Below are positions 37,013 to 49,747 of a stretch of 64,000 nt of DNA, piece by piece (the first letter of the stretch is position 1; every line of letters begins with the position of its first letter). A program made the position numbers and the translations under genes. Under the pieces are notes generated by a model. That model was not told where the DNA came from. It did not search any database and saw only the letters and a program-made list of their open reading frames with translations. Source of the stretch: Voacanga thouarsii (taxonomy: Eukaryota; Streptophyta; Magnoliopsida; Gentianales; Apocynaceae); contig JANUWF010002362.1 of NCBI GenBank assembly GCA_026120185.1, positions 1,364,001 through 1,428,000 of the forward strand, written 5' to 3'.

Positions 37013-37554
37013 AATTAGTGCCCAGTGGGCACCAATTAAGTCAACACTGCGTTGTGCATATTTCTTCCTTAGCGAACAAATAAATTTTATTGCCTGAACT
37101 GTTGCCTTACCAGCATTCCTCATGTCCTTTGGAGCATCGTCAATATAGCCTTCAGTCCTAGTAGGAGAGATAGAATTTTTGTTTTCAAAATGTACATTTA
37201 ACTGTGATTTTGATTGCCATTGTTGGTGTCCCCTACGTCTTACCCTGGACCGACCTCTTCTATCCCTGATCTGGTCTCTTAGTCCAACAGATGAGGAGGG
37301 TACATCATGTTCAGCAACCCCACTTTGTCCTTGTTTATCGTTGGTGGCAATCATACCCATTCCATGCTCGTTGCACACAGGCATAGGCAGTGTATTGTGC
37401 ATGATGTGGCGTTATCCTGATTCAAACAGTTGGCAGGTTGTTTCCCTTTATCACTGCATAAATTCCTTTTCACACTAGGCGAGGCTGATCGCAGCTATTT
37501 GTTCTGTCCAACTAGTGCAGATAAAGACCTTATCCATTTGTTTGTCTTTTCCTT

Positions 37555-38611
37555 TTGTCCTATGTTAATTCTATCAGTCGTGGGAGCCACCATTTATTCC
37601 TTTCTTTTCATTTTTTCCCCCATACATGCCTCTGTGACATGCCCAAATTTATAGCAGAAACTATAGTAGGATGGTTCAAACTTAAGTCTCACTGCTTGCT
37701 ACTTGATCTTACTGGATGGCAATCGAATTGGCACCACTTTCACTAGAGGCTTGGGCACATCCACTTCGACCAGAACTCTAGCATATGACACACGATCAAA
37801 TGTTGCAGTAAGCATATCGGTCATAACTGGAATGCCAATAGCAGAGGTAATTTTACTTAAAGCTCTCATGTTCCAACAGCCTAGAGGTAAGGCTGGAAAT
37901 GTGACCCATATGGGCATTATGTTCACTTCATCAAGGGAGAAATCAAATTTCGACGGCATTATCTTGAGCATAAGTGAATGTCCAAACACAGCATAAGGTC
38001 CCCCACGAAGAACCTGTTGCCTGTTGGCATTCGTTCTGAAGTGGAAAATTAACCCCCCAGAAGCATGATTGTGCACCATAGATTGAACACCCCAATGCTT
38101 AGTGAGGTCCATGTCTACCATAATTCCAGGAAACCTGCCCACAAACATCCCAACAAGGCAGAAACCCAGCTTGCCCTCAGCATCCACTAAATCCATTGCA
38201 TCAATGTCAATGAGATTACCCGAGCTGGGAATATGGCTTAGTCTCATTCCATTTTGCTGCACACGGTTCCATTTCACAATATTGGCCCAAGTACGAGTTA
38301 TTTGATTGGAGTCCAAAGGTTTGGGAGGGGATAGTGGTTTCGGTTGAGAGTTTGTATTGTCCCCCACAAAAGGTTCAGGAGAGACAGAGGTCTCAGGAAC
38401 TTCAGGGTTCATGCTCCCCACCTGGACAGACACTGGGCAAGAGGGTTTGGACGTTTCTGGGGCCTGGTGTTGGTTCACTCTGACTGGAGGGATAGATGAC
38501 TAAAGGGTGGTAGGGATTGAGGAATTCAATTTGAAAAGCTGGGAAAGAGTTGGGGGGTTCACATTGGGCAGCTCTATGGACCTCACTAAGTATTGGGGTG
38601 ATAAATATATT
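37555..38611 (-). pseudogene. LINE ORF1 (DUF4283-like nucleic-acid-binding protein)
   Basis: The main frame at 37699-38478 has the DUF4283 pattern (LVGMFVGRFPGIMVDMDLTKHW, wait-free hydrophobic core, then IWVTFPALPLGCWN and YARVLVEVD). After a stop, a degenerate zinc knuckle follows (FCYKFGHVTEAC, with the first Cys replaced). A frameshift at about 38440 separates a Pro/Ser-rich N-terminus starting near 38611. In related L1 elements this ORF1 protein binds the element RNA. Confidence 0.75.
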
Positions 38612-39936
38612 TGTTAAATCCAACCTCTTAATCCAAAATCAAATTCCATAATTTGAACATGCTTAATGTCAAGTAGGCTTGGGTATGACCGAAACCAAAT
38701 CTCGAAAAAAAAAAACTCTCGTTCTTACTATATTAATGGAAGACATTAGATTTAATATTTTTTAAGTGGTCGCATCGCTTGGCATGCATAATATCAACAA
38801 ATTGACGAAATTGTAATAGACTTAATTACATACCTTATTTATGGACTTTGCTAGATCAATTTCCTTGGCCAAGCTGGAAATTAATTTTGGTCAAACATAT
38901 GCATTCATGCATGTTTGAAAAAAAAGTCTTACCATCCTCTCGCTTTGTCCTTGGTCGCCATATCCATAATTTTCTAAATAATTTCTATTACCTTCTCCAT
39001 AATTTTGTAAATAATTTCTAATCATATCTAACTTAGGCAACCTAATTATATGAATTCATAATAAATAATTCTCAAGTTAAATTTGAGGGGAATTGGATGA
39101 GAAGAGAAATTACACGAGAATTATAGAGAAAGGCAAGACACGCAGGCCTTATTTATTCAAAATAAAGTAATAAATATGCATGAAACAAAATAATTGGTCT
39201 AAATCCATAACCAAGCCAACATGTCAAATTGCGCCAATCATAATTAAATCAATATTTTGGAAAAATAACATAATTAGTCCCAAAATCAAATTTTGGGGAA
39301 AAAATCTTGGGTTCCTTTCAAAAAACAATTTCAATAGGTTTCTATAAAAATTACCAAAAAAAAAAAAAAAAAAAACGGGTGCCCAAAAGAAAATAATTTT
39401 TAATTATTATATATGAAAGCTAGTCGTCGGCTTCAAGTAAGCTTGCTTATAGCTATTGTATAGAAAAGCATAGCCAGCGACTAGCTTCAAGCAAGTAAGT
39501 TGCCTATTTAACAACGCATTTAATACCCAGCAGTCGGCTTCCAACAATTCGGCCGTTAGCTACAATAATTTTTTTTTTCTCGAATCAGATTTTTTTAAGG
39601 GGATTTTCTTTCACTGAACATTTCAACTTTCAAGTTTTTGAAAAGTTATTTCCAAAACAAATTTGGTTACAAAATTTAGAAACCCACAGTTTCTAAATCA
39701 ATTTTGACCACAATCAAACAAATTTTCCTGTAAACAAAATTTCGCTGCACGCAAGGATTTCAGAAATCCTTTACTGAAACACATTCTAGTAAGTTGTGCA
39801 CATAAGAGAAAATTCTAAAACCCACTAAAACAAAATTTTCTAAAAAATAAAATATTTCTAAAATAATTTTGCATACATAATATATTTATGAAATAATTTT
39901 AAAAATAATAATAGACTCATAAAACATATACGAGAT
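38612..39936 (-). other. Leader of copia A2, continued
   Basis: No gene. 38612-39000 matches, in reverse complement, the leader of copia A (about 4780-5200). A GC-richer patch with CGGCTT words lies at 39415-39560 and an A tract of about 20 at 39355-39375. Confidence 0.65.
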
Positions 39937-39949
39937 GGCTCGGATACAA
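39937..39949 (-). promoter_or_regulatory. Degenerate primer-binding site of copia A2
   Basis: On the minus strand it reads TTGTATCCGAGCC, two differences from TGGTATCAGAGCC, just inside the end of the 5' LTR. Confidence 0.65.
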
Positions 39950-42900
39950 TTGTTATATTTCGATCATATAAAAACAATTTATGGACAGTGAAAATTAAAA
40001 CAAAATCTATGCAACAACATCACTTGAATGAAATTAAACAGGTCAAGAAATAGGAGAAAAATCGTTACCTCAAAAACACAACTTTTAAAATTTTTCTCCA
40101 GGCGAACATCCATCCGAAATTATCCAAGTCTTGAACCACTAAATTTCCAGTATAGGAATTTCTCTAATATTAATCCACCTAAGGAATTGCACTCAAAATA
40201 GGCACCAAGATTATGTTTGGTAGTTGGCATGTATAGGAATTAATTTGCTGAGAATAAGAGGAAAACTGTTTTCCCCAAAAGAGAAGAGAAGCTACTGTAT
40301 GTTCTTTCTCACCCAAGATGGTGGCCATATATATATGACCAACCATATTAACCGCCCCTGATGTTCAAAACCACAAAGCTTCGTAAATTCTTAAACCATT
40401 TAGGAAACAATTAATAAAGCCTTTATTGGACAAACGACAAGGTTTTTTTTTTTTTTCCCAAAATCATTATGGATTTAGGTTTTCTAAATTGTAATTGAAC
40501 CCATAAGGTTTAATAATATAATTTTACTCCAAGAATTATAACAACTTTATAATTCACCCATATAATTATTTCTTCTGAAAAATTAACCTTATAATAATAT
40601 CATATCATATTTTGAGTGCCCATTCTTCTATTATGTGTGACCTATTAGATTTTTTGGTCTATTGGTAGTAAAATATGAACCAATTCTAATCACTATAGAA
40701 TTCGTAATCCTTGATAATTAGAATTAACTTATTAATTCTAATTAGAATTAATTTATTATGCCTCTAATGAATAAATTTACATTTAGTAGATCATAGGTGA
40801 CATCTTGCAATGCATCATGACTACCCAAAATTCTAGAAAATCAAGTGCCTTGACATTAATTTTTTAATAGCAAACTGTTGGTGCAATAAACTCTTTTCAA
40901 TATACTATATTTTATTTGATCTAGAGTATGAAATTAGTGTCAATTCCCTTTAGAATATAATTAATTCTTGTAACACCTCACATATATAAATAGATACATC
41001 ATATTAGAAGCGCGTAGCAAGTGTGGTTGTCGCCCTATCTAGTTTCCCAAACAAGGGATCTTTAGAACATTTAAAGCCAAAAGGAAAACCAAATAATTAC
41101 ATTACTGCTAAACGAAACTTAAGTCATATTATGCGTCCCAAAGATAATACAGGTTATTGTACTAGAACAAGTACTTCCTATGAGTTGTAAAAGTAATATA
41201 CATAGAATCGTAGGGTGTGTAGATCCAACAGTGTAGCACTAACCTCATGAATACTGATGCTCAGTTTCGAACCCTAAAAAACAGAACAAAATAAACGTGT
41301 GAGTGGTTTACACTTAGTGAGTCCTATGTGTGGTAGTAGTTTTTTTAGAAGACCAACATAAAAAAATGTTTGCATTTTTTCACTGAAAACAAGTCTAGAA
41401 CTGAGAAGTGGAAGAACCTTGTTAATTGCTATTCAAAATCTTACTCATTTGGAAAACGTGAGTTTTTCAACCACATAGGCCTTACTTTTTCAAGAAAAGT
41501 AAGTACTTTTCTCATTAGAAGAACAAGCTACGTGCAAAACTTATAAGGCATCACCTTCAGCCATCACGGTAGGTCTTTTTGTACCAGAGACTGTGCCTTC
41601 AACACTTAACCGGATCATGCCAGAGTAGTAGAATTGTTGTCACAATCTGCTTCAAAATATATCAATCCTTTTTACTTGTAGTAGTACGGGTTCCCACTCT
41701 TGCACTCCCCTTATAATAAGGTTAGCAAGGGTTGATCACAAATTGGTGTCCCACCCAGGATCAACCAATTAGATCTTAACGACATCTAAGTGCCTTGCAC
41801 AATAAAATCAAAGACTTACGCATTAGGATAGTGCTATCCAAGGATCTGGCCTATTCTAATATCATATTACTTCGTTTAGAATACAATGAATCCCAGAACT
41901 GCTCAAGTTACTTGGGACCATCTATCTCTAACACAAGCTAGTACAGTGGTCAAAGCCCTTGATGAGTACTCAACGTCTTCACTAGTTCACAAGACTAGTC
42001 CAATATCATAACTTCTCGACAAAACATTAAGAAAATATTTGCCAGGGCTAAAACATCATTTTCCAAAAGTTTATTATTTCCTGATTAACCATTACCAAAG
42101 TCCATAAAAATATAAAAAGACACAAGCCTTTCAATAATCAGAACTCATGCTTTAGAATATAATTGAGGGAAATGTGTTCCCATATTGCAATAAGAATCCT
42201 TTCTAAATGTTGATTTCATACCGAGAAATCATTTTGTAAAATCTTAACATAGAAGGATAAAACATCATTCTCGCATTATAAAATGTTCCTTGATGGTATT
42301 GATATAAATTACGCATACTTTAGTCCAAAAGGAATGTTGTTCAGTAAATCTAGAATTCTAAATCCAAAAAGAAAGTAGATTCAAGGATTTCATAATCTTC
42401 ATGCCTTAAAACTTTTGAAGTAATTTGTCATTCCGTTAGAAACTAAGAAATCATAAATTCATATGCTTTATCCTTAAACATGGAATGGTAATTCTTTGTG
42501 CAAAGTAAAATGACATTTCGTCACATAATATGTGAGAAGAAAGCTTTCACATAAACACTTGCACATGGAAAGTATTCACACTTTAAGTGACTCATAATTC
42601 CTTGTAGGAGATATCATTTTTCTGAAGTATTTAATAATTTCCCATTCAGAGAAGCCAAATTTTTGTTCAGGAAAACCTAAAGGTTTATCACCCATATAAT
42701 CATGTTTTAGGAACAATAGTCACCGATAATGAATAGTTCTACATATGAAGATTCACACTTCTCATTCAAGATTTAGCATGGTGCAAGATCATGTTTACAC
42801 AGGAAACCTATGCTTTTGTTCAGAGAAATTAAAAAGATTTATCAAGCATAGCTTAGTGTAATGAAAAATTACTAGTAAATGCCATTTTTAGAAATTCGAG

Positions 42901-45449
42901 AGGACTCACCTCGTATAATGCTATAACTTAACAATATATCATCCTTAAGATGTCACAAAGTCATTATAAAGGACACACCTACATCAAAGATCATTCTATA
43001 CAACTCTTAGTATCTAAGGATTGAAATCAATGTCTTGCTAACAAAAGATACAGACAAGGAAATTACTAATTTCCTAATTTCTTATTTATCATTTGAAATG
43101 GAAATACACCACTTGAAATAACCAAGGGAACATTATTTTCTCCTTATATCCATTTCCTTTTCCTTTTATCCAACATATGTGTAAGTAATTTATGTGACTT
43201 CTTAAACATCTCATCTATCCATTAAGTCCAATGGAAATAACACATGAACTTATTATCCTTTATCAAATTCCTGCAATTTTCATACTATGACATGCCTTCG
43301 TATTTTCATCATAATGTTTGATCCACAAGTCCAAATGCCTTCAAGTTTGTGCCAAAATACTCCTAATATCATTTTATACAAATACGAAAAATTCCATTCA
43401 GTCAAATCTAGACTGACATAGAACTACTGCAACTGAAACCTTGCAGTTTTTCCAGAAATCATTTTTTTTCTTGCAAAATGTATTCTTAGTTTACTCTATT
43501 CTCATTTTAGTATTTAACCACCATTTAATTCCTTTTGTTCTTCATTTTAACATCACATAATGTTCCTATTTCAGACATGAAGAAATCCAAATCCTTATAT
43601 ATATAAAGTACGAAAACAACAGCTATGAAAAATATATGGTAATATTCCATTTCCTCAACAATTACAACTTTTATTCTTCATTTCTTTCTTCCATTATTTC
43701 CTCTCGCAAATACAGCCATCTTCAACCCTTCACATCTCCTTCAAATCATATTTAAACACCACAAAAATCATAGAAATCATCCACCACTTAATCTCATCAA
43801 AAACAGTATCACAATAATATTTCTTCACAAAGCATTTTCTACATTTCGTGCTATTTTCTCATGAAAATTAACATCAAAATACTCCTCACAAGCTAAGGAA
43901 TGCTTTTAATTCTTGAAGGAAAAGCATTTACCTTGTGTTTGACGACTTCTAAGCTTTAAAATGGCTAAATTTTCTTCCTTCTTCTTGCTCCTCCATCTCA
44001 CAGTTTTCTCTCTCTCTTTCTTCTTTCATTTTCTTTTCCTTTTCTCTTGCTTTCTCTATTTATTTTCAAATGTTTTGGTCTTCCATCGCCATTCTCCTTC
44101 TTCTGTTATGTTTTGTTTACATCATGTGGTCAAGTAGAAGCTAGAAGACTTCTTGGACAGTTGGAGACATCTTGGAAACATGTAGAATCATGTGGAAGCT
44201 TTTAGAATCTCTTAGAACTTGTAGAACTTAGTGGAAACTCTTGGAAAGTAATGGAAAAATTTAGAAAGCTATAAAATTCCACCTAATCATGCATGAATTT
44301 CATGCAACCAATCATTTAAAACAACATGGTTTCCAAACAATCAATCACATAATCCATTTTATTGTTCTCTTAACCATAGTTAACTATATTTCCCAAAAGT
44401 AACCACAGTTAATGTTACCATTCATCCCTGATGGAAAAGCCTTTTATTTTAGCAATACGATCTATGTATTAAACTGAACATCTTGGTGTCTCTTAGATTT
44501 TCCAAAATCTTTATTAGTTTTTCTCATTTTGAGATGAAAAATTCCTTCGACGCCTCTTAAAATTTTTATTCACCAAAATGTTCTTCTAATTACACTAATT
44601 ATTTCTTATTTTGAACCTTTATACATATACTCACTCAATAAAAAATAGTCGCCTATTAAAGTACACAAGGGTGGGATGTTATAATTCTAGCCTAAATTTA
44701 TTAGTACATGCTCTATAATTCATCACTCAACATGTGCATTATTTGGAACTATATCAAACACATAGTTGCCTTGGCCAAGAACTTCTTGAGTAATGATTCC
44801 TTACAAGTAGCCGTGAGATATACGCCCTTACTATTAGGAGTGATGAATTATTTATTGACCTTTTTAACTACTTTCATTTACTCTATATTGTACTCAATAT
44901 CCATCCTATAGGCGGTCCCTATGAGACTTTAAAGATTAAAATCAAAGTACAACACTTAGTAAATAAAGTACCTTGGAGATCTCAAGTCTACGGATACTTC
45001 CACATTTGCATTAATGATATTCTATCAGTAGTACTAAATAGTTATCCATGTGATTATCTCATAGCTAGGTTATCCAATGTATTTGTTCATGTAACAAGTA
45101 TTCACATTTTAACTTTGAGTATCACAATACCCACAGACATGAGAACTACTACTTGATGTAATCAAGAAGTCTAACATGTGCTAATCTTGGTGCATTAATG
45201 ATGTCCTGTCATTAATACTATAACTAGGGATAGATTAAGTACAAGCACTACATAGTGTAATAGGAATATCACATCACGATTTCCATCATGATTTCCTTAA
45301 CACTGTACATTATGTTAGGGATTTTATCTATCAATTTTATACACATACGCATATAAAACAAAGAAAATGAAAAATAAAGAATGCTTGTATAACATAAATG
45401 TGAAAAATACATTGTACAAATAGATTGTTTCTAGGGCATAACTCAAACA
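39950..45449 (-). repeat. 5' LTR of copia A2, split by solo LTR D
   Basis: Without D and its duplicated site it is about 1.78 kb. On the minus strand it starts TGTTTGAGTTATGCCC and ends ATATAACA. It keeps the AT palindrome at 40716-40743. Confidence 0.82.
40969..44683 (-). mobile_element. Gypsy solo LTR, family D
   Basis: 3715 bp flanked by the perfect duplication ATTCT (40964-40968 and 44684-44688). The + strand starts TGTAACACCTCAC and ends GTGGGATGTTATA, so the last dinucleotide is TA, probably a mutated CA. It shares the GAGTACTCAAC motif (41961-41977), a degenerate GTCGCCCTATC region and a TTTTTTAG|G acceptor-like site with families B and E. No coding gene is seen. I did not find the tRNA-like module in it. 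Confidence 0.85.
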
Positions 45450-46382
45450 AATAAGTCCAAGAAGTCAATTTCTTGAAAAAAAAAAAAAAAAACTATGTGC
45501 TTGTTAGAATTTTTGTAAATCTGTGATAGTTGCTTGTTTTAATTCAAAATAAAATAGCAAAACATTTTACCTTTGTGAGACCTTTTGATATTGTTTACTA
45601 GACATGTTTGAAATCTAATTTATTCTAGAAATCATGCAAGAAAACCCTAGGATTGATCCCAACAAATTTTTAAAAAACAGGGGAAGGAAAAATAAAGTTT
45701 AGCAATTTTATTGTATATTCTATTTGCAGCTATTACTTCTATGTGATAAAGCACGAATTTGTGGAAAGGTCAAAATGGTGAAAACATAGCTTTATATGTC
45801 TAGGTTTGGACTCTAAAGTTTCATATTTTTTCGATGTAAGAATAGAAAGTTATAAATTTTTATTTACTTCATGTCTATGCTAGGTAGAATGCTATAGTAG
45901 TAATTCCAAATTTGTTGGTGTGATTGAGGTCTAAATTTCATTGACACGAGCTTAAAAGCTTATAAAATAACCAGGATCATTGCAGAACTGCAACAAAGAT
46001 TTAATTTTTAAACCTCAAACAAAAACACCGACTTTTTCAAGAGATAGAACCCTAGGTTATGAATGCAACCAAGAACTCTAGATCTAGTGAATAAAGTCTA
46101 CTAAATCAACACTCTAACACATATAATCTACAAGAGATTAAGCACACAATAATTGAAGATTTAGGCACCTAACGAAGTTTACTTGAACAGCCCTAGATTT
46201 TCATCATCTATAACCAATTCAAAGACAAACTAGTTAGATTATCCTTAACAAGTTTAGTGAGTTGAATTAAATGGAAGGACTAGACCCTAAGATTTAGTCA
46301 TGATTGAAGGGAAGAACTCCCAAGAGGATTAACCTCACAAATTCCCAAGGAGTTCTTGTGTTTTTTCACCAAAATATATGCT
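45450..46382. other. Unassigned AT-rich DNA
   Basis: No gene or recognised repeat. It is the flank of copia A2 and of solo LTR E and continues at 49687. Its composition resembles LTR or leader DNA. Confidence 0.4.
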
Positions 46383-46655
46383 CTATCTGTAATACCCCGC
46401 CCAAAACCACCTTTGACTATGGGGAAAAAGTCATGTATTGCATAGCATTTTCGCATTTCACATGTTATCTTAGAAATTATTCTTGCATAGGTGCATGTGA
46501 TTTTCAAAGTTGCTTTTGCATTTGATTTATTTGGCGAGAAATAATTGTGTTGTTTAAGAATTGGTTAAGTGAAGTTTAGTCGAGGAGATGGAATGATGAG
46601 AATTAGGGTGGAAACAATTTCTTAGAGAAATATTAGCATTGGAGTTGGTTTGGAA

Positions 46656-46700
46656 TAGCAGGGAGGTTGGTGATTTCCCTTGGTTACCCGAGTTCGAATC
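46656..46700 (+). other. tRNA-like A-box/B-box module in LTR E
   Basis: A box TAGCAGGGAGG (one mismatch to consensus) and B box GTTCGAATC (full match, 46692-46700), about 270-310 bp from the LTR start. This is the same placement as in family B, although most of the surrounding LTR differs. Confidence 0.5.
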
Positions 46701-48903
46701 TTACTTTTTTTGAATCTTAGTTTCTTTTCGAAAATTCTTTTCCTAGACTTCTACATGTCTTGGCCGAAAAAGACCTAGCCATCCTAGAGAAATTTCAGCG
46801 CCATTATTCTAAGGAAATAAGTCTCTATAGTTATTTCCTAAATTCAAGGATTTTTGATGTGAACAAAGACCACCTTTATTTTCAAGCCTTTGTTCTCTTG
46901 GATTTTTGAAAAACCCTAGCTGAAAAATTAAAATTCCATCTTGATTTCAACTTATTAGATTTGGTAATGGATAGTTGGAATTAAAGAATTATTCTCCTAG
47001 TTGGAAACCTTGTTGATATTGAACTTAGAACCTTAGCTAAAAATCTGGAAAATTTTCTAGCTAGTGCCGCTACTTTTTGAGGGAATTTTAGCTCAACTCA
47101 ACACTAGGAAATCTTATCCAAAATCCTTTAGAAAATCATATTTTATCTTAATCCTACTTCAACTAGGTTTTGCTTCCTTTTTCTAGTAGAATTTTGGCAG
47201 CCTTGTGCAAGCACAAGCTGTCTGAAAATCCAGCACTTTTAAGTGCAATCCAACTCTTCAAACCTTAGCTCAAATCACCTAAAACATCTTCCATCAATTT
47301 AGATTATTTTTTCTGCACAAAATCAGATTTTATTCACAAAAAAACTCCAGCATTTCGGCCAGCTTCTACCCAGAATTTTCGATAGCATCCTATCAGAAAT
47401 TTCAGTCAGATTGTACTCCTACTCAAACGAAATTTCTACACACCAAAACCTACCAAAATCCTCAGAAAATTAAGCCAATTTTCAGCACAAAAAACCCTCA
47501 CCCTTTTCTCTGTAAATCGCGGTAGAACAATAGCTACGAACGTTCAGAATTTCTTCCCCTTTGTTTAGCAAATTTTTGCATAGCAAATCATTGCATGCAC
47601 ACAGAATTTTAGTTCTCAAAACCTACTCAAACTCTTCCTTGTTTTGGCCAAAAATTCTGAAGACATACAACCCTTTACTTGAGCTATATTTCGGCCAGCA
47701 TAAGGGAGCAAATTGTAGAATATTTTCTTCTCATAAACCCTCCCAAATTCGGCAGCAATAAGGTGCATAGCAAGCTACAATTTTTGCCCTTGCTATCCAA
47801 GAAACCTAAAGCCATTAGGAGTCTTTCTAAACACCACCATCTAACCCTAAAACTCAGTAGCCGACTACCCTCTCCATTCTACACGAAAAATTCCAGCAAG
47901 AACCTCTCTACAATTTTCAAAAATCACAAGAACAACTCCTAGCAAGAAACTGATCACCCTCTAAGGTAAGTAAAAAAACCATCTCAACCTCTTGATTCCT
48001 TTCTTCCATCAATTCTTCTCCATTTCTTCCCTTGAATCACGCCACCTAAAGGCTGATTTCATCCCTTTTACTTATTTTCGGTCAAAAGGAAGGAAAGAAG
48101 GCAGCTTTTCTCTTCTAATCAAACGAACTCGGGACGATTACCATATGAGCATCGAAATCTTGCTAACTCGGTTGTTACAAGGTAAGAGGATACTTACCCT
48201 TGATGTTGAAATTAAAGTTTAATATGGTTGATGAGGTCTAATAGCATGATGAATGGGTAGTTTGAGTCGAGTAATTAACTAAGCCTATTCGATGGATAGC
48301 TATGCCATGTTTTATTGTGGTAATGATGGAGATGAATTGTGATGGTCAAGTCAAGCCTTTTCGATATAATAATCATATCTTTAATGAATATATGGTCATA
48401 GTATATGAACCTTGGGGTTTAGATAATTTATTTGGAATTAGATAGTGGATTGTGAATTGTTATGGGAATAAATGAGTTTAGAGCATGTTCGGATCGATTG
48501 AGACCCTGATCATGATATTATATGGTTTTAGATCAGGAAGATATTTGAGGAAAGCAAGCTATGATTTTATCTCATTTGTCTAAGGCATATCAAGAAAGTC
48601 CTTGCATAAACTCTTTTGTTAAATATTTATGATGGCAAGTTTATGTTGTAAAGCTTTGTGAAGCTGTTGTTAAACTATGTTTACTTGGGTTGTAAACGTA
48701 GATATTTATTCTTTAAACGGTTTTGCCAAGCTAACAATTTTATCAAGAAAACTATTCTTTCTTCTAAATTTTTAGAAAACTCTTTTAAAGAAAACCACGT
48801 TGTACAAAGCCAAGGTATGGAAATTTTGAATTAGGAATTGACGGATATGTTCGTTGAGTACTCAATAAGGGTAGGCTAACAATATTAGTCTTGGAGGGCT
48901 AGA

Positions 48904-49396
48904 GTAAGTCTTCTGGCAGGAGGCCATCTCCAGAAGATAAGCTCGGCTTGAAGAGGTGACAGTATTGGTTGGTCAGGCCGGTTCGAGCTAGCATTTGTAC
49001 CTGGTAAGGTATTATTCATTTTCTCGGCATGGACACCCATATGGTTTTGTTGGGTGTAGAGAAGGAGGAGTATCTCACCTGGTGAGCTGTACACTCACCT
49101 TGATCAGAACACCCAACGTGTGGCAATCTGGTCCCGGCAAGGTGCACAAAGTGTGGTGCCTTGTCCTCATGGAGCCCAATGTGTGGTGACATGACTGTTT
49201 ATTCGAGTGGATGATTTGTTTTGTATAAAGTGTGATTATGAAAAAACTCACTCCTTGTGAAAAGAAAGTATTTATGACTTGCCAAATATTTCTGCAAATA
49301 TTTTCCACTATGCATACACGAACTATTTGAAACACCATGTGCACACACAGGACTTACTGAGATTTCATCTCACACTATTTTATATCATGTTTTCAG
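48904..49396 (+). other. GT-AG intron-like segment in LTR E
   Basis: Donor AGA|GTAAGT and acceptor TGTTTTCAG|G, about 493 bp apart, matching the positions in family B. A TGAGATTTCATCTCA hairpin lies just upstream of the acceptor. Confidence 0.5.
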
Positions 49397-49686
49397 GAGA
49401 TAGATTGTGCTGAGCCAGCGGGGCATGTGATAGTTGAAGCTTTTGTTTTCTTTCCCCATTTTGTTCTAGGAACCAGTTGTTGTTTAAGCTTCTGAACGAT
49501 AATTGTTTTATTTTGTATTGCTCCAATTTGAGCCGGATGTAATAAGAGTTTTTCTCTATTTATCTAAGTTAACTCTTTTGGGGTTGCCTTTACATTTTAT
49601 ACCTCGTTTTAAAGATCCCTTGTCCTATGGGACGGGGCGACATCCCCGCCCTTTTAGGGTACGTAGTAGTGGGGTGTTACACTATC

Positions 49687-49707
49687 TGCTATTACAAAGA
49701 GAATATG

Positions 49708-49747
<40 letters not shown>

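Larger units (their letters stand above)
31879..38611 (-). mobile_element. L1-type LINE, interrupted by a copia solo LTR
   Basis: Minus-strand order: ORF1 with a DUF4283-like domain and degenerate zinc knuckle, AP endonuclease, reverse transcriptase, and C-terminal zf-RVT-like domain, ending at a short poly(A) (T run at 31879-31887 on the + strand). Both flanks are leader sequence of copia A2, matching the leader of copia A at about 5080-5200, which fixes the 5' end near 38611. I could not read a clear target-site duplication. A family-A solo LTR sits at 32630-34323. Confidence 0.85.
27896..45449 (-). mobile_element. Second family-A copia (A2), interrupted, 3' end lost
   Basis: On the minus strand: 5' LTR 45449-39950, PBS 39949-39937, leader, then gag-pol 31580-27896. 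A LINE (about 31879-38611) splits the leader and gypsy solo LTR D (40969-44683) splits the 5' LTR. The coding end breaks off within RNase H where sequence F begins, and no 3' LTR was found in the window. Nonsense mutations and frameshifts are spread throughout. Confidence 0.82.
46388..49681 (+). mobile_element. Gypsy solo LTR, family E
   Basis: 3294 bp, starting TGTAATACCCCGCCC and ending GGGGTGTTACA, flanked by the perfect duplication CTATC (46383-46387 and 49682-49686). Its last 830 bp are clearly related to family B (GTTGAGTACTCAATAAGG, GAGCTAGCA, GGACACCC, AACGTGTGG, GGGGCGACATCCCC), while the first 2.4 kb are largely different. The short ORFs within show no domains. Confidence 0.92.

Noticed and set aside
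38402..38623. Separate 73-codon ORF upstream of the LINE
   Set aside because: It is the frameshifted N-terminus of LINE ORF1, and its first codons are copia A2 leader sequence.
45470..45500. Poly(A) runs (also 39355-39375) as marks of processed pseudogenes
   Set aside because: No cDNA-like sequence or target duplication accompanies them.
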